A model generated the notes under the pieces. That model saw nothing but the letters and a program-made list of their open reading frames with translations, was not told where the DNA came from and did not search any database. A DNA stretch of 33,516 nt from JAIRTY01 sp050257395 (GTDB lineage Bacteria > Actinomycetota > Actinomycetes > Streptosporangiales > Streptosporangiaceae), in the NCBI GenBank assembly GCA_050257395.1, contig JBLMWU010000122.1, positions 1 through 33,516 on the forward strand, written 5' to 3'. The translations under genes and the position numbers were made by a program. This document shows positions 1 through 7,363 of this stretch, in pieces. Every line of letters begins with the position of its first letter. Positions within the stretch are counted from its first letter, which is position 1.

Positions 1-1524
1 CATGGACAGGCTGGTCACGCCGAGGCCGGTGAGGACGAGGGCGAACAGCGGGTCAGCGGCGGCCTCGCCGCAGACACCGGCCGGCTTGCCGGCGCTGCCC
101 GCCGCGCCCGCGCACTCGGCGATCAGCTGCACCAGGCCCGGCTGCCACGGGTCGAGCAGGTCGCTGAGGCCGCCGGCCTGGCGGTCGGCCGCGAGGGCGT
201 ACTGACCCAGGTCGTTGGTGCCGATGCTGAGGAAGTCCAGGTGCGCGAGCAGGTGCCGGGCCCGCAGGGCCGCCGCCGGGACCTCGATCATGGCGCCGGC
301 CGTGTCCAGGCCGTGCGAGCGGGCCTGGGCGGCGAAGTCCGCCGCTTCCGCCGCGGTGCTGACCATCGGGGCCATGACCCAGACCTCGGCGCCGGTGGCG
401 CGGGCGGCCGCGGCGATGGCGCTCAGCTGGGTGGCGAGGACTTCCGGCTGGCGCCGGGCGGTGCGCAGGCCCCGGACGCCGAGCGCCGGGTTGGGTTCCT
501 GCCGCAGGCCGAGGAAGGGCAGCGGCTTGTCCGCGCCGCCGTCCAGGGTCCGGACGACGACCGGCCGGCCGGCGGCCGCCTTGAAGACAGTGGCGTAGAT
601 CTCCTCCTGTTCCTCCCCGGTGGGCGCCTCCGTGCGGTTGAGGAAGAGGAACTCGGTGCGGAAGAGCCCCACCCCCTGCGCGCCGCCGGCTTCCGGCGAT
701 CCCAGGTCGGCGGCGCCGCCGCTGTTGACCAGCAGCTTGTCGGGATGTCCGTCGCTGGTCACGCCGTGGCCGCCGCTGCCGGAGCCCGCCGGTTCCGGCA
801 GCGGCGCCGGGTGCTCCTGCCGGGCGGCGGCCAGCTGCTCCGGCGAGATCCCGACCTCGACCGTCCCGGCTGAGCCGTCGATCAGGACCAGCGTGCCGTC
901 GGCGACCGCCATCGTGCCGGGACAGGACACGATGGCCGGGATGCCGAGGGCGCGGGCGAGTATCGCCGTGTGGCTGGTCGGGCCGCCCTGCTCGGTCACC
1001 AGGCCCAGGACGGTGGCCGGTTCGATGGTGGCCGTGTCGGCGGGCGCGAGGTCGTCGGCGGCCAGGATGTAGGGGTGACCGGGTTCCGGCAGCGCGGGCA
1101 CGGGCAGGCCGAGCGCTTCGGCCACAGCCCGGCAGCGGATGTCGTCGATGTCGGCGGCCCGCTCGGCGATGCGGCCGCCGGCGGCCTGCACCGCCTGCCG
1201 GTGGGCGGACAGGACGGCGTCGATGGCGTGCGCGGCGTCCAGGCCGGCCTCGGCGTTGGCGGTCACCTCGTCGAAGACCACCGGGTCGGTGGCCATCATC
1301 GCGGCGGCGCCGAGGATCGCCGCGGCGGTGGCGTCGCCGCACCGGTCCGCCCGCGCCTGCAGGTCGGCGGACACCGCTTCGAGGGCCCGGCGGGCCCGGC
1401 TGACCTCCTGCGCGGGATCGGTGACCGGTGCGGGCGGCGGCAGTTGCGGGCGCAGGCCCATCCGCAGCAGCGGCCCCGCGGCCCGGCCGGCGCTCACCGC
1501 GACGCCGGTGAGCTGCTCAGGCAT
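1..1524 (-). CDS. ptsI: PTS enzyme I (phosphoenolpyruvate-protein phosphotransferase), 3' end cut by window
   Basis: Enzyme I takes phosphate from phosphoenolpyruvate and passes it to HPr in the cytoplasm. The frame is open from ATG at 1524 to the window edge, giving 508 residues of a usual 550-580. Visible motifs are GGPTSHTAILAR with the phosphorylated His at residue 185, LFRTEFLFLNR, DGGADKPLPF, the PEP-binding FLSIGTNDLGQY and CGEAAADP near the edge. The start overlaps the stop of HPr by 8 bases, so the two are probably translationally coupled. This is the last visible gene of a polyol PTS operon. Motif order and spacing are canonical and nothing is missing up to the edge. Only the last 50 or so residues lie outside. 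Confidence 0.95.
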   Translation of the reverse strand, partial: MPEQLTGVAVSAGRAAGPLLRMGLRPQLPPPAPVTDPAQEVSRARRALEAVSADLQARADRCGDATAAAILGAAAMMATDPVVFDEVTANAEAGLDAAHAIDAVLSAHRQAVQAAGGRIAERAADIDDIRCRAVAEALGLPVPALPEPGHPYILAADDLAPADTATIEPATVLGLVTEQGGPTSHTAILARALGIPAIVSCPGTMAVADGTLVLIDGSAGTVEVGISPEQLAAARQEHPAPLPEPAGSGSGGHGVTSDGHPDKLLVNSGGAADLGSPEAGGAQGVGLFRTEFLFLNRTEAPTGEEQEEIYATVFKAAAGRPVVVRTLDGGADKPLPFLGLRQEPNPALGVRGLRTARRQPEVLATQLSAIAAAARATGAEVWVMAPMVSTAAEAADFAAQARSHGLDTAGAMIEVPAAALRARHLLAHLDFLSIGTNDLGQYALAADRQAGGLSDLLDPWQPGLVQLIAECAGAAGSAGKPAGVCGEAAADPLFALVLTGLGVTSLSM

Positions 1525-1798
1525 CGGTGGGTGCCGCGTCGAGGTCGGTGGCCAGCAGGGCGGCGAGCACCTCCAGGGATTCCGCTGCCTGCTCGCCGTC
1601 GGCTTCCAGGGTCAGCTCGGTGCCGTGGGTGGCGCCGAGCGACAGCACGGCCAGCAGGCTGCGCGCCTGGACGGCCTGGCCGTCGCCGGCCCGCACCATG
1701 ACCCTGGCCGGCTGCCTGCCCGCCTCCTGGGCGAACAGGGCCGCGGTCCGGGCGTGCAGCCCGCCCTGGGAGGCGACCGTCACCTTGCGCGAGATCAT
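1517..1798 (-). CDS. ptsH: HPr family phosphocarrier protein
   Basis: HPr is the small phosphocarrier between enzyme I and the sugar-specific IIA. The product has 93 residues, slightly longer than the usual 85-90. It has the active-site motif GGLHARTA with His at residue 15, the canonical position, and a Ser at about residue 47 (ARSLLAVLSLG) in the region of the regulatory serine of Gram-positive HPr. ATG at 1798 is preceded by an AGGAA-like ribosome site. It sits 41 bases after the dehydrogenase gene and overlaps ptsI by 8 bases. Having HPr and enzyme I inside a sugar-specific operon suggests a dedicated or sole copy; which one cannot be judged from this window. Confidence 0.95.
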   Translation of the reverse strand: MISRKVTVASQGGLHARTAALFAQEAGRQPARVMVRAGDGQAVQARSLLAVLSLGATHGTELTLEADGEQAAESLEVLAALLATDLDAAPTDA

Positions 1799-1839
1799 CG
1801 GGGTGTTCCTTTCGCTGGGCTGGCCAGGGCCGGCGGGGG

Positions 1840-2880
1840 TCACGGCTCGACGGTGACCTTGATCGCGTCGCCCTGGCTGACGATGTCGATGGCCTTGTGC
1901 ACCTCGCCGAGCGGCAGCCGGTGGGTGATCAGGTCGGAGATCGTCACCTCGCCGGCGGCGATCAGCTCCAGCGCCCTGGTGTTCTGGGCCGGGCTGGAGC
2001 CGTTCGCCCCGACGATGGTGAGCTCGGAGTAGTGGACGGCGTTGGAGTCCAGGCCGATCACCGGATCGTCCTTGGGCAGCCCGCCGAACAGGCTGATCCG
2101 GGCGCGGGGGGCCGCCATCCGGACCGCCTGCTCCTGGGCCACCCGGGAGGCGGCGGCGGTGATGACCACGTCGGCGCCGCTGCCGCCGGTGAGCGCGCGC
2201 ACAGCGGCCACCGGGTCGGTCTCCTGCGAGCAGATGGTGCCGTCGGGGGCGACCCGGCTGGCGGCCATGGCCAGCCGGAGCGGGTTGAGGTCGGCGAGGA
2301 ACACCCGGGCCGCGCCGCGTGCCCGGGCCAGCCGCACGTGCAGGCAGCCGATCGGCCCGGCGCCGATGACCACCACGACGTCGCCCGGGCCGACCCGGGC
2401 GAGTTCCTGCCCGTTGAGCACGCAGGCCAGCGGCTCCGCCACCGAGGCCTCGGCGAAGCCGACGGTGTCCGGGATGCGGTTGAGCCCGCCCACGGCCAGC
2501 ACCTTGCCCGGGACCACCAGGTACTCGGCGAAGCCGCCGTCGTACTGGTAGCCCATGGACTCCTGGTGGGGGCAGACGGTCTGCCAGCCGCGGCGGCAGG
2601 CGGCGCACCGGCCGCACGGGATGGCGGCGATCACCTGGACCCGGTCGCCGGCCTGCCAGCCGGTCACCTCCTGCCCGGTCTCGGTGATCTCCCCGGCGAT
2701 CTCGTGCCCCATCACCCGGGGCGGGTCGATGCGGTAGTGCCCGTGCTTGAAGATCTTGACGTCGGTGCCGCAGGTGGAGCAGTTGCGGACGCGGATCTTC
2801 ACGTCCGCGGGCCCGGGCCGCGGCTCGGGGGAGTCTTCCAGCCGGATGTCCCCGGGCGCGTGGAAGCGCGCGACTCTCAC
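1840..2880 (-). CDS. Zinc-dependent medium-chain dehydrogenase (polyol or polyol-phosphate dehydrogenase)
   Basis: Medium-chain dehydrogenase of 346 residues, of the sorbitol / galactitol-1-phosphate / threonine dehydrogenase type, oxidising a secondary alcohol with NAD(P). It has a catalytic-zinc Cys37 (CGTD) with GHE at 58-60, structural-zinc cysteines 89, 92, 95 and 103, and a Rossmann motif GAGPIG. The GTG start at 2880 overlaps the IIA stop (GTGA) and follows a GAGGAAA ribosome site. A longer upstream frame runs through IIA and is not the real start. In this operon it most likely oxidises the phosphorylated polyol delivered by the PTS. Canonical mannitol loci use the unrelated MtlD family instead. 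The exact substrate cannot be read from sequence. Confidence 0.93.
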   Translation of the reverse strand: MRVARFHAPGDIRLEDSPEPRPGPADVKIRVRNCSTCGTDVKIFKHGHYRIDPPRVMGHEIAGEITETGQEVTGWQAGDRVQVIAAIPCGRCAACRRGWQTVCPHQESMGYQYDGGFAEYLVVPGKVLAVGGLNRIPDTVGFAEASVAEPLACVLNGQELARVGPGDVVVVIGAGPIGCLHVRLARARGAARVFLADLNPLRLAMAASRVAPDGTICSQETDPVAAVRALTGGSGADVVITAAASRVAQEQAVRMAAPRARISLFGGLPKDDPVIGLDSNAVHYSELTIVGANGSSPAQNTRALELIAAGEVTISDLITHRLPLGEVHKAIDIVSQGDAIKVTVEP

Positions 2881-3335
2881 GGTGCTGTTTCCTCTCTGGC
2901 GGGCTGAAGCAGCCGGCTGACCTCCGCCGGGTCGGCGGCGGCCCGCAGCGCCGCCGACCGCTGCGGGTCGAGCAGGATCTCCGCGAGCTGGGCCAGGATG
3001 GCCACGTGGCCGTCGCCGCGGGCGGCGATGCCGATGCACACGACGACCTGCTCGCCGCCCCAGTCGACCCCATCCGGGAAGCGCAGGAACGCGAGGGCGT
3101 CCCGGTGCACCACCTCGCGCGCGGCGAGTGTCCCATGCGGGATCGCGACGCCCTCGCCGAGGTAGGTCGGCACCGAGCGCTCACGCTCGAGCATGGTCTC
3201 GATGTACCCGGGCGCGACCGCGCCGCTGTCGACCAGCGCCTGCCCGGTCAGGCGGATGGCCTCGTCCCGGTCGGCGGCGCGGGCGTGCAGCCGGATGGCG
3301 GCCGGGTCGAGCAGGGCGGCGACGGGATCAGGCAT
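2877..3335 (-). CDS. PTS mannitol-type IIA component
   Basis: IIA receives phosphate from HPr on a His and passes it to IIB. The product of 152 residues matches the C-terminal IIA domain of E. coli MtlA: RLTGQALVDSGAV, YIETMLERE, then TYLGEGVAIPHGT with the phosphoacceptor His at residue 67, and VVCIGIAARGDGHV. It is a stand-alone protein here, not fused as in MtlA. ATG at 3335 overlaps the end of IIB by 8 bases, and its TGA overlaps the GTG start of the dehydrogenase. No catalytic residue is missing. Confidence 0.93.
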   Translation of the reverse strand: MPDPVAALLDPAAIRLHARAADRDEAIRLTGQALVDSGAVAPGYIETMLERERSVPTYLGEGVAIPHGTLAAREVVHRDALAFLRFPDGVDWGGEQVVVCIGIAARGDGHVAILAQLAEILLDPQRSAALRAAADPAEVSRLLQPAREETAP

Positions 3336-3636
3336 CGAGGTCGCTGCCCTCGCGCACCGCCGTGACGACCCTGGCCACCGCCGGGTCCCCGATGAACACC
3401 TGGAACCCGACGATGGGCTTGCCGCCGGCGCCTGCCCGGGCCCGCTGGGCGAGCCCGGCGTGGCAGACGATGACGTCGGCGTCGGCCGGGATCGTGTCCA
3501 CGGGGGAGTGCTCCACCGTGACCGAGTACGGCTTGAGCTGCTTGCGCAGCTGGCTGGCCAGCATGACGCTGCTGCCCATGCCCGCGTCGCAGGCCACCAC
3601 TACCTTGCGGATGTCCTTGCCGTTGATCGTGGTCAT
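3328..3636 (-). CDS. PTS mannitol-type IIB component
   Basis: IIB carries phosphate on a Cys and transfers it to the incoming polyol bound to IIC. The product has 102 residues with the P-loop-like VVACDAGMGSS, phosphoacceptor Cys16, as in the IIB domain of MtlA. ATG at 3636 is chosen because a GGAGG ribosome site lies 10 bases upstream. A GTG at 3645, overlapping the upstream stop as GTGA, would add three residues but sits only one base from that site. It is encoded directly after the broken IIC gene and overlaps IIA. It looks intact. Confidence 0.92.
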   Translation of the reverse strand: MTTINGKDIRKVVVACDAGMGSSVMLASQLRKQLKPYSVTVEHSPVDTIPADADVIVCHAGLAQRARAGAGGKPIVGFQVFIGDPAVARVVTAVREGSDLDA

Positions 3637-3641
3637 CGCCG

Positions 3642-3992
3642 TCACGCCTCCGCCGGGAGCGCGGTCGCCGCGGTGCCGGTGGCCGGCTGGACGGCCGGCG
3701 CCGCGGCCGGGGCGCCGGCCGCATCCGGGTCAGCCTGCTGGCCTTCCTCCGCGGCCGCCCGCTTTTCCGCCCGGCCGAAGCCGAGCAGGGCGGAGCCGAC
3801 CGCGAACGAGACGCCCGCCGCGATGATGACGCCCGCGAACACGCCGATCCAGCCGCCGCGGGGCGTCTCGATGATGTAGGCGAAGATGCTCCCGGGTGAC
3901 GGCGTCGCGACCAGGCCCGCGTGCGCGATCACGAAGACCAGGTCACCCGCGAGGCCGCCGGCGATGGCCGCGAGGATCATGCGGGGCTTCAT
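3642..3992 (-). CDS. PTS mannitol-type IIC, C-terminal part (separated from its N-terminal part)
   Basis: This frame of 116 residues corresponds to the last third of the MtlA membrane domain. It begins at the conserved VLMKP segment, followed by ILAAIAGGLAGDLVF, GLVATPSPGSIFAYI and IGVFAGVIIAAGVSFAVGS (two or three membrane helices), then a charged and Ala/Pro-rich tail. ATG at 3992 overlaps the stop of the N-terminal part as ATGA, so it could be translated by coupling. It is not a complete transporter. The residues that normally precede PYVLM in this family, including the GIHE motif, are absent from both pieces. I read it as half of a disrupted gene. Confidence 0.8.
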   Translation of the reverse strand: MKPRMILAAIAGGLAGDLVFVIAHAGLVATPSPGSIFAYIIETPRGGWIGVFAGVIIAAGVSFAVGSALLGFGRAEKRAAAEEGQQADPDAAGAPAAAPAVQPATGTAATALPAEA

Positions 3993-4573
3993 GAGGACGT
4001 AGGCAGGACCGCGGCGAAGGGCAGCACGTCGTGGTGGACCAGCCAGCTCACGCCGTTGCCGGCGATGAGCGTGAGATGGTCGACCACCGGGCCGATCACC
4101 CAGTACCCGAGGATCGCGATCGCCGCGCCGATGATGCCGGCCGAGAAGTTGTCCACCAGCATCTCGAATCCGGCCTTGATCCGCTCCGCGGTCAGCTTGT
4201 CGAACTGCTTGACCACGTAAGCCGCGAGCGGGCCGACGATCATGGCGCCGAGGAACATCGGGACCGCGGAGCCGACCACCACGCCCATGGTGGCGATGGC
4301 CCCGACGACCGCCCCCCGCTGGCCGTAGACCATGCGGCCGCCCGTGTAGCCGATGAGCAGCGGCAGCAGGACGCTGATCATCGGCGCGACGAGCTCGGCG
4401 AGCCGGGCGTTCGGCAGCCATCCGGTCGGGATGAACAGCGCCGTGATCAGGCCCCAGGCGATGAACGCGGTGATGTTGGGCATCACCATGCCGGCCAGCT
4501 GGCCGCCGAATCGCTGAAGGGCCGCCTTGAAGCCCGTCCCCTGGACGGGGGGCGTGTAGGGGATGCTGGTCAT
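3989..4573 (-). CDS. PTS mannitol-type IIC, N-terminal part (disrupted gene)
   Basis: The membrane permease of the mannitol PTS. The 194 residues align closely with the first part of E. coli MtlA from memory: FGGQLAGMVMPNITAFIAWG, ALFIPTGWLPN, LLPLLIGYTGGRMVYG, FLGAMIVGPL, GFEMLVDNFSAGIIG and HHDVLPFAAVL. It ends abruptly at TGA 3991-3989 where the family continues with VEPAK. ATG at 4573 has a good AAGGAG site. The family homologue needs about 80 more residues before the C-terminal part encoded at 3992-3642, so a deletion of roughly 240 bases with a frame change is inferred. Either the transporter is inactive in this strain, or the assembly collapsed here. Confidence 0.85.
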   Translation of the reverse strand: MTSIPYTPPVQGTGFKAALQRFGGQLAGMVMPNITAFIAWGLITALFIPTGWLPNARLAELVAPMISVLLPLLIGYTGGRMVYGQRGAVVGAIATMGVVVGSAVPMFLGAMIVGPLAAYVVKQFDKLTAERIKAGFEMLVDNFSAGIIGAAIAILGYWVIGPVVDHLTLIAGNGVSWLVHHDVLPFAAVLPTSS

Positions 4574-4638
4574 GTCGGGGGCTCCTTAGGTGAGGGGATG
4601 ACGTCGGAGCGTCCGGTGCGGGACGGGGGCTGGTGCGG

Positions 4639-5646
4639 TCATGGCTGCACGACCAGGTCGCGGGCCAGGTCGGGGGCCGGGCGGATGCGGACCGCCTCCG
4701 GCCGGATGTCGGGGGGGCCGGGCATGCGGCTGCCGGGGAGCGCCACCGCGGCGCTGGCCCAGGCGAGGGCCTGCGCGAGCGCGTCCTCGCCGTGGGCGCC
4801 GCCGGCCAGGAAGCCCGCCAGCAGCGCATCGCCAGCGCCGACGCTGCTGCGGGGCCGTTCGACCGCTGCCTCGCCGACCGTCACGCCGTCCGCGCTGACC
4901 AGCACCGCGCCGTCCGGGCCGAGGCTGGCCAGGACCGCGCCAGCCCCCCAGGAGCGCAGGGTCTGCGCGGCGTCGATGACGTCCCGCATCCGGGTGATCG
5001 GGGTGCCGACGGCGGCTGCCAGCTCGTCCCGGTTCGGCTTGATCAGGCTGGGCCGGGCCTGGATGGCGGCCAGCAGCGCCGGGCCGCTGGTGTCGATCGC
5101 CACGCTGAGGCCGGCCTGTGCGCAGCGCCGGCACAGGTCCGCGTAGAAGCCCACCGGCACGCCGGGCGGGAGGCTGCCGCAGGCGGCCACCCAGCGGGTC
5201 CCGCCGGACAGGCCGCTGGCGGCCTGGGGGGCGCCGTCCCCGCCGGGGCCCGGCCGGCCCGCAGGGGCCGCGGTCGCCGCCACCGCCGCCGCCACCTCGT
5301 CCAGCTCGGCGGGGGTGAGCCGCGGCCCTGGTTCGTTGATCTTCGTGATGGTGCCGTCGCGCTCGGCCAGGGCGATGTTCGACCTGGTCCGGGCGGCGAT
5401 GGGGACGGCGGTGACCGCCACGCCCTCGGCGTGCAGCAGGCGCACGAGCTGGTCGCCCTCGCCGCCGCCGACCGGCAGCACCGCCCGGGAGGGGACGCCG
5501 TTGGCGAGCAGCGCGCGGCTCACGTTGACGCCCTTGCCGCCGGGATCCAGCCGGGCGGAGTCGGCCCGGATGACGGCGCCGCGGGCCAGGTCGCCGATGT
5601 CCACGGTCCGGTCGAGGCTGGGGTTGACCGTCAGCGTGACGATCAT
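4639..5646 (-). CDS. 1-phosphofructokinase family sugar-phosphate kinase (PfkB)
   Basis: PfkB-family kinase of 335 residues, of the 1-phosphofructokinase / tagatose-6-phosphate kinase branch, phosphorylating a ketose monophosphate with ATP to a bisphosphate. Visible are MIVTLTVNPSLDRTV, the sugar-binding DPGGKGVNVSRAL (35-46), LIKPNRDEL (201-209) and the catalytic GAGDALLAGFLAG with Asp273. A Gly/Pro/Ala-rich stretch at about 126-150 is an unusual insertion. ATG at 5646 overlaps the repressor stop (ATGA). Downstream of a polyol PTS and a polyol-phosphate dehydrogenase, it would trap the ketose phosphate and feed an aldolase. Whether the substrate is fructose-1-P, tagatose-6-P or another cannot be decided here. 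Confidence 0.9.
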   Translation of the reverse strand: MIVTLTVNPSLDRTVDIGDLARGAVIRADSARLDPGGKGVNVSRALLANGVPSRAVLPVGGGEGDQLVRLLHAEGVAVTAVPIAARTRSNIALAERDGTITKINEPGPRLTPAELDEVAAAVAATAAPAGRPGPGGDGAPQAASGLSGGTRWVAACGSLPPGVPVGFYADLCRRCAQAGLSVAIDTSGPALLAAIQARPSLIKPNRDELAAAVGTPITRMRDVIDAAQTLRSWGAGAVLASLGPDGAVLVSADGVTVGEAAVERPRSSVGAGDALLAGFLAGGAHGEDALAQALAWASAAVALPGSRMPGPPDIRPEAVRIRPAPDLARDLVVQP

Positions 5647-6404
5647 GCGCGGATCACCCGGGGCCCGGCCTGGCCGAGGTCGGCCGCGAGCCCTTCGTCC
5701 AGACCGGCGTCGCTGATGAGGACGTCCACGTCGGCGAGCGCGCCGAACCGGGCGAAGTAGTCGTTGCCTACCTTGGTGTGGTCGGCGAGCAGGACCGTCC
5801 GGCGGGCCGCGGCCATCATGGACCGCTTCACCGCGGCCTCGGCCGGGTCGGGCGTGGTCAGGCCCCGTTCGCTGGACAGGCCGTTGGTCGCCATGAAGGC
5901 GATGTCCACGTACAGCTGGGACAGCAGCTGCAGCGCGAAGTCGTCAACCGCCGCCAGGGTGCGGCCGCGGACCCGGCCGCCCAGGGCGATGACGGTCAGG
6001 TTCGGCCGGGTCGCCAGCACCGTCGCCAGCGGCGGCGAGTTGACCACGACGGTCAGCTCCCGGTCGAGCGGCAGCTCGGCGGCCAGCCTGCCGGTGGTGC
6101 TGCCCGCGTCGATGATGATCGCGCCTTCCCGGGGCAGCTCCTCGATGGCTGCCTTGGCGATCCGCTCCTTCTCGGCGGTCATCACGGCGTCGCGGGTCGC
6201 GAGCGCGGGCTCGAAGCCGAGCCGTTCCACCGGGATTGCGCCGCCGTGCACCCGGCGGACCACCCCAGCCCGCTCCAGGACGGTCAGGTCCCGCCGGATG
6301 GTCTCGGTGGTGACCGCGAAGTCCTCAGCGAGCGAGATGACGTCCACCCGGCCCTCGGCGCGGGCCCGCTGGAGGATTTGCTGCTGGCGTTCCTCGGCGT
6401 ACAT
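5643..6404 (-). CDS. DeoR/GlpR family transcriptional regulator of the PTS operon
   Basis: Repressor of 253 residues. Residues 1-57 form the DeoR winged helix-turn-helix (VISLAEDFAVTTETIRRDL, then VVRRVHGGA). The rest is the sugar-phosphate-sensing domain with IIIDAGSTTG, VVVNSPPLA, ALGGRVRGRTLAAVDDFA, FMATNGLS and LLADHTKVG. The start at 6404 has an AGGAG site 12 bases upstream, and a sigma70-like promoter lies at 6442-6470. It is the first gene of the operon and overlaps the kinase start by ATGA. It probably represses its own operon until a phosphorylated sugar of the pathway binds. Confidence 0.92.
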   Translation of the reverse strand: MYAEERQQQILQRARAEGRVDVISLAEDFAVTTETIRRDLTVLERAGVVRRVHGGAIPVERLGFEPALATRDAVMTAEKERIAKAAIEELPREGAIIIDAGSTTGRLAAELPLDRELTVVVNSPPLATVLATRPNLTVIALGGRVRGRTLAAVDDFALQLLSQLYVDIAFMATNGLSSERGLTTPDPAEAAVKRSMMAAARRTVLLADHTKVGNDYFARFGALADVDVLISDAGLDEGLAADLGQAGPRVIRA

Positions 6405-6441
6405 GATGTTGTTTCGCTCCTGTTTTGAGTTTGTTAGCCTT

Positions 6442-6470
6442 TGAATACACCCGATTCGTTGGCAGATCAA
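6442..6470 (-). promoter_or_regulatory. Predicted promoter of the polyol PTS operon
   Basis: Reading the minus strand, TTGATC (6470-6465) and TATTCA (6447-6442) are separated by exactly 17 bases, with a TG just before the -10. The segment is locally AT-rich in an otherwise very GC-rich window and lies about 40 bases upstream of the regulator start. This is a pattern match only. Confidence 0.55.
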
Positions 6471-6622
6471 CCCCTGGCGGGCATCAGGTGCCCGCGCGGG
6501 GCAGGGGAGCGCCACGTCGGGGGCGCGCCGGGATGCCGGGCGGCGGGCGGTATGAGGTGACGGGGACCGGATGCACCGGCTCGGCGACGGCCTCAGGCGG
6601 GCGGGCCGGCGCCCGCTCGGGT

Positions 6623-7129
6623 TCAGCCGGTCCTGCGGTAGATGAGGGCGAAGTCGTGCTCCCAGGCGCCCTCGTTGAATGCCTTCTCCCAGGCGCCGGT
6701 GATGGTGTTCCCGTCCTCGCTGAAGCTGCCGGTGAACCGCTGCCGGAAGTCCAGCGGGGTGAAGTCGGCCGACTCCCGGGTGAGCGTCCACACCCCGCCG
6801 GCCAGGGTCATCGCGTACAGCCGGGCCACTCCGCGGGAGTCGTAGTAGTGCTGCGTGTACGCCCCGGTCTCCAGGTCGGCGCCGACGATCGCCAGGCTGT
6901 CCGGGGCCCCGGGGACCGGAACCGCGGTGCGCTGCAGCAGGAACTGCCGGTCCAGCGCCCATTCGAAGCGGCTGACCACCCGGGGACCGGTCCCGTCCGG
7001 TGCCGGCGGCTGGCCGGCGAACTGGGCATCCAGGACCCACTCACCGACGAAGACGCCGAGGTGTGCCAGCGCATCCGCCCTGTTCCCGGTCACGGCGATC
7101 ACCCCGCTCTGATGTGACGGCTGCCTCAC
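6623..7129 (-). CDS. DUF1579-like protein of unknown function
   Basis: Hypothetical protein of 168 residues. The features RFEWALDRQFLLQR, TQHYYDSRGVARLY, FRQRFTGSFSEDGNTITGAWE and WEHDFALIY recall the DUF1579 family, a beta-sheet-rich fold of unknown activity that usually reports a heavily modified ligand-free barrel. There is no signal peptide or membrane segment. The GTG start at 7129 is the furthest upstream, and a GTG at 7102 is an alternative. It stands alone between the PTS operon promoter region and a hairpin at 7149-7180. No function can be assigned. Confidence 0.75.
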   Translation of the reverse strand: MRQPSHQSGVIAVTGNRADALAHLGVFVGEWVLDAQFAGQPPAPDGTGPRVVSRFEWALDRQFLLQRTAVPVPGAPDSLAIVGADLETGAYTQHYYDSRGVARLYAMTLAGGVWTLTRESADFTPLDFRQRFTGSFSEDGNTITGAWEKAFNEGAWEHDFALIYRRTG

Positions 7130-7148
7130 GGATACGGACTGCGCCGAG

Positions 7149-7180
7149 CGGGCGGACTCATCGCCGCCAGCGTCCGCCCG
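7149..7180 (-). terminator. Hairpin, probable terminator after the LLM gene and dehydrogenase remnant
   Basis: Perfect 9-bp inverted repeat CGGGCGGAC / GTCCGCCCG around a 14-base loop. It lies 24 bases past the stop of the dehydrogenase remnant at 7204 and before the next gene on the same strand. There is no U-tract, as is common in actinomycetes. Confidence 0.45.
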
Positions 7181-7203
7181 GCCCCGCCGTCACCGGCCTG
7201 GGG

Positions 7204-7350
7204 TCAGACGGTGACCACCACCTTGCCACGGGCATGGCCCTTTTCCTGGTAGCTGGCCGCCGCCGGGATGTCCGCGAACGGGCAGCAGCGGTCGATGACC
7301 GGGGTGACCTTGCCGTCCTCGATGAGCCCGGCAAGTGTCTGCAGCCTGCC
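7204..7350 (-). pseudogene. C-terminal remnant of a medium-chain alcohol dehydrogenase
   Basis: The last 47 or so residues (LQTLAGLIEDGKVTPVIDR, then PAAASYQEKGHARGKVVVTV and a stop) are the typical C-terminus of an NAD(P)-dependent zinc-type alcohol dehydrogenase or quinone oxidoreductase. Nothing of the catalytic or Rossmann domains is present. The frame upstream runs into the intact LLM gene, whose stop lies at 7364. This is therefore a remnant left by a deletion. It could only be read as part of a longer meaningless frame of 73 residues. Confidence 0.7.
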
Positions 7351-7363
7351 AGGGAGCGGGCGC

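Noticed and set aside
53..1342. Minus-strand 429-residue Arg-rich frame
   Set aside because: It is an out-of-frame reading of the enzyme I gene, which is recognised in the frame starting at 1524.
4586..4642. 18-residue leader peptide between the kinase and IIC
   Set aside because: It has an ATGA overlap but no conservation can be judged, and no attenuator structure is evident.
3993..4829. Upstream extension of the IIC C-terminal frame
   Set aside because: This stretch is an Arg/Pro-rich shadow of the N-terminal IIC and the kinase frame; only the part from 3992 down has IIC character.
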